From NCBI GenBank assembly GCA_027484575.1, contig JAIXSQ010000015.1:186001-250000 (forward strand): DNA of 64,000 nt, given 5' to 3'. Both the position numbers and the translations under genes were made by a program. Source of the DNA: Comamonadaceae bacterium. Its GTDB lineage: Bacteria > Pseudomonadota > Gammaproteobacteria > Burkholderiales > Burkholderiaceae_C. The notes under the pieces were generated by a model. It ran no database searches. It was given only the letters and a program-made list of their open reading frames with translations, and was not told the origin of the DNA. Of this stretch, positions 30,456 to 48,296 are shown piece by piece; position 1 is the stretch's first letter; each line of letters opens with the position of its first letter.

Positions 30456-31631
30456 ATGACGTCCCTCCCTCCCACGGTGTCCCCCCGCGGCCTGGCGCTG
30501 GCCCAGGCGCTGGTGCGGCTGAACACCGTCAGCGCGCACAGCAACCTGGCGCTGATCCACACCGTCCGCGACGAACTGGCCCGCCTGGGCGTGCCGGTGC
30601 GCCTGACTTACAACGCCGACAAGACCAAGGCCAACCTGTTCGCCACGCTGGGCGAAGGCAAGCCGGGCGGCATCATCCTGTCGGGCCACACCGACACGGT
30701 GCCCTGGGACGGCCAGGCCTGGACCACCGACCCGCTGGGCGCCGAGGTCAGGGATGGCAGGCTCTACGGCCGCGGCTCGGCCGACATGAAGGCCTTCATC
30801 GGCCTGTGCGTGGCCAATGCCGAGGCCTTCCTGGCCAGCGACGCGCCATTCGCCGTGCACTTCGCGTTCAGCTATGACGAGGAGGTCGGCTGCTTCGGCG
30901 TGCGCGAGCTCATCGCCGACATGCGCGACGCCGGCATCAAGCCGCTGGCCTGCATCGTGGGCGAGCCCACCGCGATGGTGCCGGCCATCGCGCACAAGGG
31001 CGTGTGGCGCTACCGCTGCTGCGTGCGCGGCAAGGAGGCGCATTCCTCGCTCACGCCGCAATCGGTCAACGCGATCGAGATGGCGGCCCGCGTGGTGGGC
31101 AAGGTGCGCGACATGGCCGAGCGCTTCGAGCGCGAGGAGCCCCGCTACGAGGGCTTCGACGTGCCGTTCTCCACCGCCAGCGTCGGCCAGTTCCACGGCG
31201 GCATCGCCGACAACGTCGTGCCGCGCGACGCCGAGTTCCGCTACGAGTTCCGCGACCTGCCCACGGCCGACGCCCCCGCGATGCAGGCCGAGGTGGTGGC
31301 CTATGCCCGGTCGCTGGAAGGGCGGATGCGGTCGGTGGCGCCCGACACCGGCTTCGCCTTCGACACCATCTGCGAGATCCCCAGCTTCCTGGGCTCGGCG
31401 CAGGACCCGGTGACGCGGCTGGCGCTGCGGCTGGCCGGCGAGCAGCGCACCACCAACGTGGCCTTCGGCACCGAGGCGGGCATCTTCAAGCAGGCCGGCA
31501 TCCCCACGGTGGTGTGCGGGCCCGGCAGCATCGTGCAGGCCCACCAGCCCGACGAGTACGTCAGCCTGGAGCAGCTGGCCCGCTGCGAGGCCTTCCTGCG
31601 CGGCCTGGCGGCCACGCGCGAGATCGGCTGA
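30456..31631 (+). CDS. argE: Acetylornithine deacetylase
   Basis: The 391-residue M20 deacetylase matches ArgE of the proteobacterial type: IILSGHTDTVPWDGQAW (metal His), GRGSADMKAFIGL (bridging Asp), SYDEEVGCFGVRELI (catalytic Glu pair), GEPTAMVPAIAHKGVWRYRCCVRGKEAHSS, and GTEAGIFKQAGIPTVVCGPGSI. It removes the acetyl group from N2-acetylornithine in arginine synthesis. No Shine-Dalgarno is visible; a -10-like GACAAT ends 6 bases before the ATG, so the mRNA may be leaderless. Confidence 0.92.
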   Translation: MTSLPPTVSPRGLALAQALVRLNTVSAHSNLALIHTVRDELARLGVPVRLTYNADKTKANLFATLGEGKPGGIILSGHTDTVPWDGQAWTTDPLGAEVRDGRLYGRGSADMKAFIGLCVANAEAFLASDAPFAVHFAFSYDEEVGCFGVRELIADMRDAGIKPLACIVGEPTAMVPAIAHKGVWRYRCCVRGKEAHSSLTPQSVNAIEMAARVVGKVRDMAERFEREEPRYEGFDVPFSTASVGQFHGGIADNVVPRDAEFRYEFRDLPTADAPAMQAEVVAYARSLEGRMRSVAPDTGFAFDTICEIPSFLGSAQDPVTRLALRLAGEQRTTNVAFGTEAGIFKQAGIPTVVCGPGSIVQAHQPDEYVSLEQLARCEAFLRGLAATREIG

Positions 31632-31643
31632 AGGGGCCGGACA

Positions 31644-31676
31644 GGGCGAGGCAGGAGGCCCTCCGCGCCCTCGCCC
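31644..31676. terminator. GC-rich hairpin between convergent genes
   Basis: An 8-bp stem GGGCGAGG / CCTCGCCC encloses a smaller GGAGG/CCTCC hairpin. It lies between argE and the convergent lipoprotein gene and could stop both transcripts, although it lacks a T-run. Confidence 0.4.
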
Positions 31677-31710
31677 GGCAGGACGGCCCCCCGGATCGCT
31701 CGAGTCCGGC

Positions 31711-32223
31711 TCAATACGGCCGCGACAGCGCGACGCGGCAGGTCGGCTGGGGCGCGCACTGGAAGTTCCACACCAGCAGGTCGCCGTCGGGGATGCGGCA
31801 GCTGGTCTGCGGCGTGCAGCTGGCGTTGACCCGCTCCAGCTCGCGCGGGTCCGTGCCCCACCAGGTCAGGCTGCGGCCGCTGCGCTCGGGCAGGAAGATC
31901 ATGCAGCGCGCGGTCTGGCACTGCTGGTTCCACGCCGCGATCTCGTCCATGGTGGCCACGGCCACGTCGGGCCGGGTCATGGGCGTGGCGGTGCCCGAGG
32001 CCGGGGTGGCCGGCGCGGCCGCCGGCGGCGTGGCCCAGGCGTCGCCCGGCGAGGCCACGGCGTCGGCATCGGCCTGCGCGCCCTGGGTGACGGCGGCCGA
32101 CGGCGTGGTGGTGGGGGTGGACCCGCCACCGCCGCCGCCACAGGCGGTCAGCAGGCCGGCCAGCAGCGCGCTGGACAGCAGGGTGGGCAGGTGGCGGACG
32201 AAACGGTACTGCTGGCTGTGCAC
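31711..32223 (-). CDS. Hypothetical lipoprotein with Cys-rich C terminus
   Basis: A GTG start at 32223 has GGGGAG six bases before it. The 170-residue product has a lipoprotein signal (LLTAC, Cys28), a poly-Gly and Thr/Ala/Pro-rich linker (residues 29-95), and a compact C-terminal domain with six Cys in pairs (NQQCQTARCMIF, ASCTPQTSCRI, FQCAPQPTC). The pairs suggest disulfides in the periplasm or at the surface. I do not recognise the family. Confidence 0.65.
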   Translation of the reverse strand: MHSQQYRFVRHLPTLLSSALLAGLLTACGGGGGGSTPTTTPSAAVTQGAQADADAVASPGDAWATPPAAAPATPASGTATPMTRPDVAVATMDEIAAWNQQCQTARCMIFLPERSGRSLTWWGTDPRELERVNASCTPQTSCRIPDGDLLVWNFQCAPQPTCRVALSRPY

Positions 32224-32469
32224 GGCAGGCTCCCCGGACTGGCGAAGCACCACCGGACGGGCGGGATGCCCAGGGCGACGTGGTGCGTGCGAGAACCCAT
32301 GGTCCGCCCGCACTGCCGCGCTGCAAGCCGGACAAAACCGACACGGCCGTGCGGTGGCCCGAAGGGGCCAGTCGCACGCGGCATCCGCGCGACAGCCCTG
32401 CCATCCAGTGCCGCGCCGGGGCACCGCGCGGCCGCTGGGTACCATGGCGGGCCCCAGGATCCCCCCGCC

Positions 32470-34572
32470 GTGACGCCCGCCACCTTTCCCGAGACGACCG
32501 CCCCCGTCCAGCGCGTGCTGGGCGCCTGTCCCCACGACTGCCCCGACACCTGTTCGCTGGTCACCAGCGTGCAGGACGGCGTGGCGCTGCGGGTGCAGGG
32601 CAACCCGGACCACCCCTCGACCGGCGGCGTGCTGTGCGCCAAGGTCTCGCGCTACGTCGAGCGCACCTACCACCCCGACCGCGTGCTCACGCCGCTGCGG
32701 CGCGTCGGCCCCAAGGGCAGCGGCCGCTTCGAGCCGGCCAGCTGGGACGAGGCGCTGGACGTCATCGCGCGGCGCCTGTCGGGCATCGCCGCGCGCGACC
32801 CCCAGGCCATCCTGCCGTACAGCTACTGCGGCACCATGGGCCTGGTGCAGGGCGAGGCCATGGCCCAGCGCTTCTTCCACGCGCTGGGCGCCTCGCTGCT
32901 GGACCGCACCATCTGCGCCAGCGCCGGCGCCGCCGGCCTGACCCACACGCTGGGTGGCAAGGTGGGCATGCGCATGGAGTTCTTCGCCGAGTCGCGGCTG
33001 ATCCTGATCTGGGGCAGCAACGCGATCACCAGCAACCTGCATTTCTGGCGGCTGGCGCAGGAGGCCAGGCGCCGGGGTGCCAAGCTGGTGTGCATCGACC
33101 CGCGCCGCAGCGAGACCGCCGACAAGTGCGATGCGCACTTGGCCATCCTGCCGGGCACCGATGCGGCGCTGGCCTTCGCGCTGATGCACGAGCTGGTGGT
33201 GCACGACTGGCTGGACCACGACTACCTCGCCCGGCACACCCTTGGCTGGGAGGCGCTGCGCGAGCGCGCCCTGCAGTGGCCGCCCGAGCGGGCCGCCGCC
33301 GTCTGCGGCATCCCCGCGCAGCAGATCCGCGACCTGGCGCGCGACTACGGCACCACGCGGCCGGCGGCGATCCGGCTGAACTACGGCATGCAGCGGGTGC
33401 GCGGCGGCGGCAACGCGGCCCGCGCCATCGCCTGCCTGCCGGCGCTGGTGGGCGCCTGGCGGCACCGCGCCGGCGGCCTGCTGCTGTCCAGCTCCGGCTG
33501 GTACCCGGTGGACCGCGCACGGCTGCAGCGGCCCGACCTGCTGGCCGGCCGCCAGCCGCGCACGCTGAACATGAGCACCGTGGGCGACGACCTGCTGCGC
33601 GCGTCCTCGCCCGCCTTCGGCCCGCAGGTCGAAGCGGTGGTGGTCTACAACAGCAACCCGGTGGCGGTGGCGCCCGAGTCGGCCAAGGTGGCGCGCGGCT
33701 TCGCGCGCGAGGACCTGTTCACCGTGGTGCTGGAGCAGTTCCGCACCGACACCGCCGACCATGCCGACTGGGTGCTGCCGGCCACCACGCAGCTGGAGCA
33801 CTGGGACCTGCACACCGCCTACGGCCACACCGACGTGCTGCTCAACCGCCCGGCCATCGCGCCGGTGGGCCAGGCCCTGCCCAACACCGAGATCTTCCGC
33901 CGGCTGGCGCGCCGCATGGGCCTGGACGATCCCTGCTTCGCCGACGACGACGAGACCCTGTGCCGGCAGGCCTTCGGCGACCGCGTGGACGTCCAGGCGC
34001 TGCGGCGCGACGGCTGGACGCCGCTGCCCGTGCCCGAGGCGCCGTTCGCCGACGGCCGCTTTCCCACCGCGTCGGGCCGCTGCGAGTTCTTCAGCGCCAC
34101 GCTGGCCCGCCAGGGGCTGGACGGCCTGCCCGACCACCTGCCCAACCACGAGCCCGCCGGCAGCGACCCGCGGCATCCGCTGGCCATGGTCTCGCCGCCG
34201 GCGCGCAACTTCCTGAACTCCACCTTCGTCAACGTCACCAGCCTGCGCGCCATCGAGCGCGAGCCAGTGCTGGAGATCCACCCGCAGGATGCGGCCGCGC
34301 GGGGCATCGCCGACGGCCAGCGGGTGCGCGTGTTCAACGACCGCGGCAGCTACCGCGTGCGGGCCGAGCTGAGCACGCGGGCGCGACCCGGCGTGGTGGT
34401 GGGCCTGGGCATCTGGTGGCGCAAGTTCGGGCTGGACGGCACCAACGTCAACGAGCTCACCAGCCAGAAGCTCACCGACCTGGGCAACGGGCCGGTGTTC
34501 TACGACTGCCTGGTGCAGGTCGAGGCCGACGCGGCCGCGGCCGCTGCGCCGCAGCCCGCCGTGCCGGCATGA
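32470..34572 (+). CDS. Molybdopterin oxidoreductase (formate dehydrogenase/DMSO reductase superfamily)
   Basis: The GTG start gives 700 residues. The N-terminal [4Fe-4S] motif is CPHDCPDTC with a fourth Cys at 56. Molybdopterin-dinucleotide binding segments follow (LIWGSNAITSNLHFW, VCIDPRRSETADKCD, ILPGTDAALAFALMHEL), and the C-terminal dinucleotide-binding domain begins near 595 (PPARNFLNSTFVNV). No Tat signal is seen, so it is cytoplasmic. Partner electron-transfer subunits are not adjacent. Relatives are often annotated as putative thiosulfate or formate oxidoreductases; the substrate is unknown. It overlaps the aminopeptidase gene by 4 bp. Confidence 0.9.
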   Translation: MTPATFPETTAPVQRVLGACPHDCPDTCSLVTSVQDGVALRVQGNPDHPSTGGVLCAKVSRYVERTYHPDRVLTPLRRVGPKGSGRFEPASWDEALDVIARRLSGIAARDPQAILPYSYCGTMGLVQGEAMAQRFFHALGASLLDRTICASAGAAGLTHTLGGKVGMRMEFFAESRLILIWGSNAITSNLHFWRLAQEARRRGAKLVCIDPRRSETADKCDAHLAILPGTDAALAFALMHELVVHDWLDHDYLARHTLGWEALRERALQWPPERAAAVCGIPAQQIRDLARDYGTTRPAAIRLNYGMQRVRGGGNAARAIACLPALVGAWRHRAGGLLLSSSGWYPVDRARLQRPDLLAGRQPRTLNMSTVGDDLLRASSPAFGPQVEAVVVYNSNPVAVAPESAKVARGFAREDLFTVVLEQFRTDTADHADWVLPATTQLEHWDLHTAYGHTDVLLNRPAIAPVGQALPNTEIFRRLARRMGLDDPCFADDDETLCRQAFGDRVDVQALRRDGWTPLPVPEAPFADGRFPTASGRCEFFSATLARQGLDGLPDHLPNHEPAGSDPRHPLAMVSPPARNFLNSTFVNVTSLRAIEREPVLEIHPQDAAARGIADGQRVRVFNDRGSYRVRAELSTRARPGVVVGLGIWWRKFGLDGTNVNELTSQKLTDLGNGPVFYDCLVQVEADAAAAAAPQPAVPA

Positions 34573-35672
34573 GGCGCGGGGGCGACGCGGTGGCGGCCGG
34601 CGTGCGCGTGGCCCTGGTGCTGGCCGCGACGCTGGCGCTGGGCGGCTGCGCCAACCTGGGCTACTACTGGCAGTCCGTCAGCGGGCACCTGCAGGTGCTC
34701 AACGCGGCCCGCCCGGTGGACGACTGGCTGCGCGACCCGCAGGCCTCGCAGCGGCTGAAGGACCGGCTGGCGCTGGCGCAACGCATCCGCGCCTTCGCCT
34801 CGCGCGAGCTGGGCCTGCCCGACAACGCCAGCTACACGCGGTACGCCGACATCGGCCGGCCGGCGGTGATCTGGAACGTGGTCGCCGCGCCCCCGTACTC
34901 GCTGACGCTGCGCACCTGGTGCTTCCCGGTCACCGGCTGCATCGTCTACCGCGGCTACTACGCCCAGGCCGACGCCGAGGCCGAGGCCGCCCGCCAGCGC
35001 GACCAGGGCTACGAGTCCGACAGCTACCCGGTGCCGGCGTACTCCACCCTGGGCTGGCTGAACTGGGCCGGCGGCGACCCGCTGCTGTCCACCTTCATCG
35101 GCTACCCCGAGGGCGAGCTCGCGCGGCTGGTGTTCCACGAGCTGGCGCACCAGGTGGTGTACGTGCAGGGCGACTCGATGTTCAACGAGTCCTTCGCCAC
35201 CGCGGTCGAGCGCCTGGGCGTGCAGCGCTGGCTGGCGCAGCAGGCCAGCGCCGCGGTGCGCGAGGAGTACGCCCGCTACGACGTGCGCCGCCGGCAGTTC
35301 AAGGCGCTGACGCTGGCCACCCGCAAGGCGCTCGAGGCGGTGTACGCCGACGCCGGGCTGGACGATGCGGCCAGGGCGGCCCGCAAGGCGCAGGTCATGG
35401 CGCAGTTCCGCGCCGACTACCAGGCGCTGCGCGGGACCTGGGGCCTGCCCGAGGAGCGCCTGCGCCTGACCGACCAGTGGGTGGCCAAGGCCAACAACGC
35501 CGCCTTCGGCGCCCAGGCCGCCTACGACGAGCTGGTGCCCGGCTTCGAGGCGCTGCATGCGCAGGCCGGCGGCGACTGGGCCCGCTTCTATGATGAGGCC
35601 CGACGCCTCGCGCGCCTGCCGAAGCAGGAGCGCCACGACGCACTCAAACGCAAGGAGACACCCGGTGCCTGA
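34569..35672 (+). CDS. Predicted aminopeptidase lipoprotein (PF10023)
   Basis: The 367-residue protein has a lipoprotein signal (LGGC, Cys27) and the zinc-peptidase motif HELAHQ at 190-195 with a third ligand candidate in FNESFAT (Glu207). The pattern ANLGYYWQSVSGHL after the signal and RYADIGRPAVIWNVVAAP are typical of the proteobacterial PF10023 family. It probably acts in the periplasm. Its ATG overlaps the oxidoreductase stop (ATGA) and its end overlaps the next gene by 8 bp, so three unlike proteins are translated in series. Confidence 0.85.
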   Translation: MRRGGDAVAAGVRVALVLAATLALGGCANLGYYWQSVSGHLQVLNAARPVDDWLRDPQASQRLKDRLALAQRIRAFASRELGLPDNASYTRYADIGRPAVIWNVVAAPPYSLTLRTWCFPVTGCIVYRGYYAQADAEAEAARQRDQGYESDSYPVPAYSTLGWLNWAGGDPLLSTFIGYPEGELARLVFHELAHQVVYVQGDSMFNESFATAVERLGVQRWLAQQASAAVREEYARYDVRRRQFKALTLATRKALEAVYADAGLDDAARAARKAQVMAQFRADYQALRGTWGLPEERLRLTDQWVAKANNAAFGAQAAYDELVPGFEALHAQAGGDWARFYDEARRLARLPKQERHDALKRKETPGA

Positions 35673-36060
35673 CATCCGCATCGAACGCCCGCACCAGCTG
35701 GGCCTGGCCAAGGCACGCGAGCTCGCCTTCCACTGGGCCGAGGAGGCCGAGCAGGGGCTGGACATGGCCTGCACCTATGCCGAGGGCGAGGCCGAGGACG
35801 TGGTGAGCTTCAGCCGCTCGGGCGTCAGCGGCGAGCTGCTGGTGCAGGCCGACCGCTTCGTGCTGTCGGCGAAGCTGGGCTTCCTGCTGGGCGCGTTCAA
35901 GGACCGCATCGAGACCGAGATCGTCAAGAACCTCGACGAGCTGCTCGCCCACGAGGACCCGGTGGCGGCGTCCGCCGCCAAGGCGGCCAAGGCCAAGGCC
36001 AAGGTGGCCGGCAAGGGCGCCAAGGCCGCCGCCGCGCCGGCGCGTGGCCGCAAGGGCTGA
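35665..36060 (+). CDS. Polyhydroxyalkanoic acid system family protein (PHA_gran_rgn)
   Basis: A GTG start at 35665 is set by an AAGGAGA at 35652-35658. The 131-residue protein has the compact domain IRIERPHQLGLAKARELAFHWAEEAE, GEAEDVVSFSRSGVSGELLVQADRFVLSAKLGFLLGAFKDRIETEI, followed by an Ala/Lys-rich tail (AAKAAKAKAKVAGKGAKAAAAPA) resembling histone-like or PHA-associated proteins. The tail could bind DNA or the granule surface. It overlaps the aminopeptidase gene by 8 bp. Confidence 0.8.
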   Translation: MPDIRIERPHQLGLAKARELAFHWAEEAEQGLDMACTYAEGEAEDVVSFSRSGVSGELLVQADRFVLSAKLGFLLGAFKDRIETEIVKNLDELLAHEDPVAASAAKAAKAKAKVAGKGAKAAAAPARGRKG

Positions 36061-36086
36061 GCGGCCACGGGGCCTGCTGCCCGCCG

Positions 36087-37028
36087 ATGGCCGCCATCAA
36101 CCTGCACCGCATCGACCTGGTGTCGCTGTCGCTGTTCGCGCTGGTCGTGCGCGAGGGCAGCATCAGCCGCGGCGCCCAGCGGGCCCACCTGGCGGTGGGC
36201 GCGGCCAGCAAGCGCATCACGGACCTGGAGGCCGCCGTGGGCGCGCCGCTGCTGGAGCGGCACTCCCGCGGCGTGGTGCCCACCGCGGCGGGGCAGGCGC
36301 TGCAGCGGCATGCGCAGCGGCTGCTGGCCGACGTCGACCAGCTGGCCGCCGAGCTGTCCGACTACGCGGGTGGCGGCGTGGGCATGGTGCGGCTGTGGGC
36401 CAACACCTCCGCGATCATCCAGTTCCTGCCGGCGGCGCTGGCGTCGTTCGGCGCGGCGCACCCCGGCGTGCGCATCGAGATGCACGAGGCCGAGAGCGCC
36501 GACATCGTGCTGGCCCTGCTCGACGGCCGGGCCGAGCTGGGCATCCTGGCCGACCGCACGCCCACCCACGGCCTGCAGCTGCGGCCCTGGCGGCGCGACC
36601 GGCTGGCGCTGGTGGTGCCGCCCGGGCATGCGCTGGCGCGCCGGCGGCAGGTCGCGTTTGCCGATGCGGCCGGCTTCGACTTCGTCAGCCTGTCGGGCAC
36701 GACCTCGCTGGCCCGGCGGCTGGCGCAGCAGGCCCGCGACCTGGGCCAGCCGCTGCGCACCCGCATCCAGGTGCGCAGCTTCGATGCCATGTGCCAGATG
36801 GTGGCCGCGGGCCTGGGCGTGGCCGTGCTGCCCGAGCTGGCAGCGCGCCCGCTGGTGCGGGCCCTGGGGCTGAAGCTGGTGCCGCTGACGGATCCCTGGG
36901 TCGACCGCGAGCTGCTGCTGGCGGCCCGCGACCTGGGTGCGCTGGCCCGCCCGGCGCGCAGCCTGCTGGACCACCTGGTGGCGGAGGCCGCCACCGGCGA
37001 CGGCGGATCGCGGCCTGCGCCGGGGTGA
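36087..37028 (+). CDS. LysR-family regulator
   Basis: The 313-residue LysR protein has the winged helix LSLFALVVREGSISRGAQRAHLAVGAASKRITDLEAAVG at the N terminus and an effector domain with VRLWANTSAIIQFLPAALASF. It starts 26 bp after the PHA-type gene in the same direction and is followed by a second LysR gene 30 bp later. No target gene is suggested by a divergent neighbour. Confidence 0.9.
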   Translation: MAAINLHRIDLVSLSLFALVVREGSISRGAQRAHLAVGAASKRITDLEAAVGAPLLERHSRGVVPTAAGQALQRHAQRLLADVDQLAAELSDYAGGGVGMVRLWANTSAIIQFLPAALASFGAAHPGVRIEMHEAESADIVLALLDGRAELGILADRTPTHGLQLRPWRRDRLALVVPPGHALARRRQVAFADAAGFDFVSLSGTTSLARRLAQQARDLGQPLRTRIQVRSFDAMCQMVAAGLGVAVLPELAARPLVRALGLKLVPLTDPWVDRELLLAARDLGALARPARSLLDHLVAEAATGDGGSRPAPG

Positions 37029-37039
37029 CCGGCCCCCAC

Positions 37040-37058
37040 CGTTGCAGAATCGGCAACG
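37040..37058. promoter_or_regulatory. LysR-type dyad abutting a start codon
   Basis: The perfect inverted repeat CGTTGC-AGAATCG-GCAACG contains a T-N11-A box and ends on the base before the ATG of the LysR gene at 37059. It probably serves autoregulation; its centre AGAAT could also be the -10 of a leaderless transcript. Confidence 0.6.
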
Positions 37059-37955
37059 ATGGACCGCTACACCGCCATGCAGACCTTCGTGCGGGTCGCC
37101 GAGGCCGGCAGCTTCGCGGCTGTCGCCGAGCAGATGAACGTCGCCCGCTCGGTGGTCACGCGCCAGGTCGCGGCGCTTGAGGCGCACCTGCAGGTCCAGC
37201 TGCTCACCCGCACCACCCGCAGCCTGTCGCTCACCGCCGCCGGCGAGGCCTGGCTGGCCGCCAGCCGCGAGATCCTGGGCCTGCTCGACAGTGCCGAGAG
37301 CAGCCTGCGCGAGGGCGATGCGCTGCGCGGCCGCATCCGCGTGGGCCTGCCGCTGGTGTTCGGCCTGACCCACCTGTCGGCAGCACTCGTGGACTTCGCG
37401 CAGCAGCATCCGCAGGTGGCGCTGGAACTGCAGTTCACCGACGAGCGCGCCAACCTGGCCGAGGCAGGCCTGGACCTGTCGATCCGCATCACCGCGCAGC
37501 TGCAGCCCAGCGACATCGTGCGCCGCCTCGGGCAGGTGCGCATGCACACCCTGGCCGCGCCGTCCTACCTGGCCACCCATGGCACGCCGCACCGCCCTGA
37601 GGACCTGGCCGGCGCCGACGGCCTGCTCTACGAGCGCGGGCCCAGCCCGGACCTGTGGACCTACGCGCGCGACGGCGCGCCGGTGGGCGTGCGGCTGCGC
37701 CGCCGCCTGCTGGCCGACAACGGGGTGGCCCTGGCGCAGGCGGCCGCGGCGGGCCTGGGCTACACGCGGGCGCCGGACTTCATCGCCCGGCCGTTCCTCG
37801 ACCGCGGCGAGGTGGTCGCGGTGCTGGCGCCGTTCGAGCCGGCGCCGCTGGGCGTGTACGCCGTGCTGCCGGGCAACCGCTGGATCCCGCGCCGCGTCGA
37901 CGCGCTGATCGGGCACGTCGAGCGCGCGCTCGAGCGGCTCGGCGTGCGCGGCTGA
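37059..37955 (+). CDS. LysR-family regulator (CrgA/AaeR type)
   Basis: The 298-residue protein has the helix-turn-helix MQTFVRVAEAGSFAAVAEQMNVARSVVTRQVAALEAHL and the effector domain GRIRVGLPLVFGLTHLSAALVDF. It has no Shine-Dalgarno; a perfect dyad lies directly before the start. No divergent partner is present, so its targets are probably distant or include only itself. Confidence 0.9.
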   Translation: MDRYTAMQTFVRVAEAGSFAAVAEQMNVARSVVTRQVAALEAHLQVQLLTRTTRSLSLTAAGEAWLAASREILGLLDSAESSLREGDALRGRIRVGLPLVFGLTHLSAALVDFAQQHPQVALELQFTDERANLAEAGLDLSIRITAQLQPSDIVRRLGQVRMHTLAAPSYLATHGTPHRPEDLAGADGLLYERGPSPDLWTYARDGAPVGVRLRRRLLADNGVALAQAAAAGLGYTRAPDFIARPFLDRGEVVAVLAPFEPAPLGVYAVLPGNRWIPRRVDALIGHVERALERLGVRG

Positions 37956-37964
37956 GGCCGCGGC

Positions 37965-38231
37965 TCAGCGTTCGCGCTGGCGCGTGCCGCCCGGGCGCTC
38001 CGCCCGCCCGGCCCGTTCGGGGCGCAGGCCGGCCCGCTCCACGTGGGTGGCGAACTCGCGCTCGGTCATGACGTACAGGTCCACGCGCGGATAGCTGCCC
38101 GGCAGTTGCGCCTCGACGATGAGCTCGTCGCGCGAGGCGGGCCGGTGGCCCTGGATCCACCAGCGGCGGCCCTCGCGGTCGAGGTAGCTGCTGCCGGGCG
38201 TGGTGCGGATGCTGTCGTGCTGTGCTGCCAT
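37965..38231 (-). CDS. Hypothetical small basic protein
   Basis: The start at 38231 gives 88 residues. The centre is regular ([52 protein letters not shown]) and the C terminus is Arg/Gly-rich. The Trp pair and the alternating hydrophobic pattern look like a small beta fold. I do not recognise the family. It is convergent with the LysR gene (9 bp). Confidence 0.5.
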   Translation of the reverse strand: MAAQHDSIRTTPGSSYLDREGRRWWIQGHRPASRDELIVEAQLPGSYPRVDLYVMTEREFATHVERAGLRPERAGRAERPGGTRQRER

Positions 38232-38518
38232 GGCCGCACCATCGCCCATCCGTGGACGGCGCGCCAGTCGGCGCGCGACCGACATCCATGTCGGCGTTGT
38301 CCCACACGGGGTGTCAACGCGACCGTGCGGGGCGTGGAGGCGACCGCTGGCACCCTGGCGGCCGGCATGGCACCCCGCGCGTGACGGAGTGCGCGGCCGG
38401 GCCGCCACATCTGGGCGAATGGTCGGCGCCGTCCTACAACCGCGCGGCGCGCGCGACGGGACACTGTTGAGTGGCTCCCCGGAGCCGTTGCCCTTTTGTC
38501 CGCTCGCGAGATCCCCCC
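38232..38518. promoter_or_regulatory. Intergenic region before the HAMP-array kinase
   Basis: This 287-bp gap lies between divergent genes. It contains a small hairpin GGCTC-CCCG-GAGCC at 38473-38486 followed by CCCTTTTG, 32 bp before the kinase start. I see no clear promoter or Shine-Dalgarno; the hairpin could affect translation of the kinase. Confidence 0.3.
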
Positions 38519-47379
<8,861 letters not shown>

Positions 47380-47383
<4 letters not shown>

Positions 47384-47754
47384 GCGCCGCGGAGCTGTCC
47401 ACCGAGGTGCGCCGCTTCATCCTGACCAGCATCCCCTCGGTGCCCTACCTCGAAGCGGCCCTGCTCGCCCGTGCCGAGCCGTCGACCGACTGGGATGCGC
47501 GGCGGCTGGCCAAGCGGCTGTACGTGGGCGAGCCTGCGGCCGCCGCGCTGGCCCGCGCGCTGGTCGAAGCCGGCATCGCGCGCGAGTCCGCCGCCGGCAT
47601 CCGCTACGCGCCCGATGCCGCGCTCGCCGCGTTGCTGGACGCCGTTGCCACCGCCTATGCCGCCGACCTGGTCGGCGTGACCTCCCTGATCCATGCGCGG
47701 CCCGACAGGCGGGCCCAGCAGTTCGCCGATGCCTTCCGATTCCGACCGGAGTGA
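47380..47754 (+). CDS. Small winged-helix-like protein of the kinase operon
   Basis: The 124-residue protein is mostly helical: [61 protein letters not shown], then a short beta-like turn (AGIRYAPD) and a helix. The first 80 residues look like a winged helix, so DNA binding is possible. It overlaps the kinase gene by 4 bp and is followed after 3 bp by a DUF5985-like gene. It has no obvious receiver domain. Its function is inferred only from the operon. Confidence 0.65.
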
Positions 47755-47757
47755 CCC

Positions 47758-48018
47758 ATGGCCAGCCTGATCTACACCCTGTGTGCCCTGACCTCGGTCG
47801 CCTGCTGCGTGCTGCTGTGGCGCGGCTGGCGCAGCAGCGGCCAGCGGCTGCTGTTCTGGAGTGCCCTGTGCTTCGGCGCGCTGGGCGTCAACAACGTCCT
47901 GCTGGTCGTCGACAAGCTGGTGTTCCCGGTCGAGGTGTCGCTGCTGGGCTGGCGCCTGGCCGCGGCCCTGGTGGCCGTGAGCCTGCTGCTGTTCGGCCTG
48001 GTGTGGGAGGAGGAGTGA
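47758..48018 (+). CDS. DUF5985-like membrane protein 1
   Basis: The 86-residue protein has three hydrophobic helices (LIYTLCALTSVACCVLLW, LLFWSALCFGALGVNNVLLVVD, LAAALVAVSLLLFGLVW). GGAG at 47748-47751 supports the start. Paired copies of such small proteins are known as DUF5985; their function is unknown. Its stop overlaps the start of the second copy (TGATG). Confidence 0.75.
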   Translation: MASLIYTLCALTSVACCVLLWRGWRSSGQRLLFWSALCFGALGVNNVLLVVDKLVFPVEVSLLGWRLAAALVAVSLLLFGLVWEEE

Positions 48019-48296
48019 TGGAGCAGATGGTCACCGGCGCGATCGCCATGGGCTGGCTGGTGGCGGGCCTGTGGTTCGCCCGCTTCTGGCGCGCCAGCCG
48101 CGACCGCTTCTTCCTGTGGTTCGCGCTGTCGTTCTGGCTGGAGGCCGCCAACCGGGTGGCGCTGGGCCTGTGGGCCGGGGCGGACGAGCACGACCCGGTC
48201 TTCTACGGCGTGCGGCTGCTGGCCTACGGGCTGGTCATCCTGGCCATCTGGCAGAAGAACCCGCGCCGGCGTGGCGCGCGGCAGCCGCAGGCCTGA
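48018..48296 (+). CDS. DUF5985-like membrane protein 2
   Basis: The 92-residue protein is related in layout to the previous one: MVTGAIAMGWLVAGLWFARFWRASRDRFFLWFALSFWLEAANRVALGL, then a third helix (YGVRLLAYGLVILAIW) and a basic tail. A long GGAGGAGGAG precedes the start. The two proteins may form a membrane pair linked to the upstream kinases. Convergent with the GntR gene. Confidence 0.75.
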   Translation: MEQMVTGAIAMGWLVAGLWFARFWRASRDRFFLWFALSFWLEAANRVALGLWAGADEHDPVFYGVRLLAYGLVILAIWQKNPRRRGARQPQA

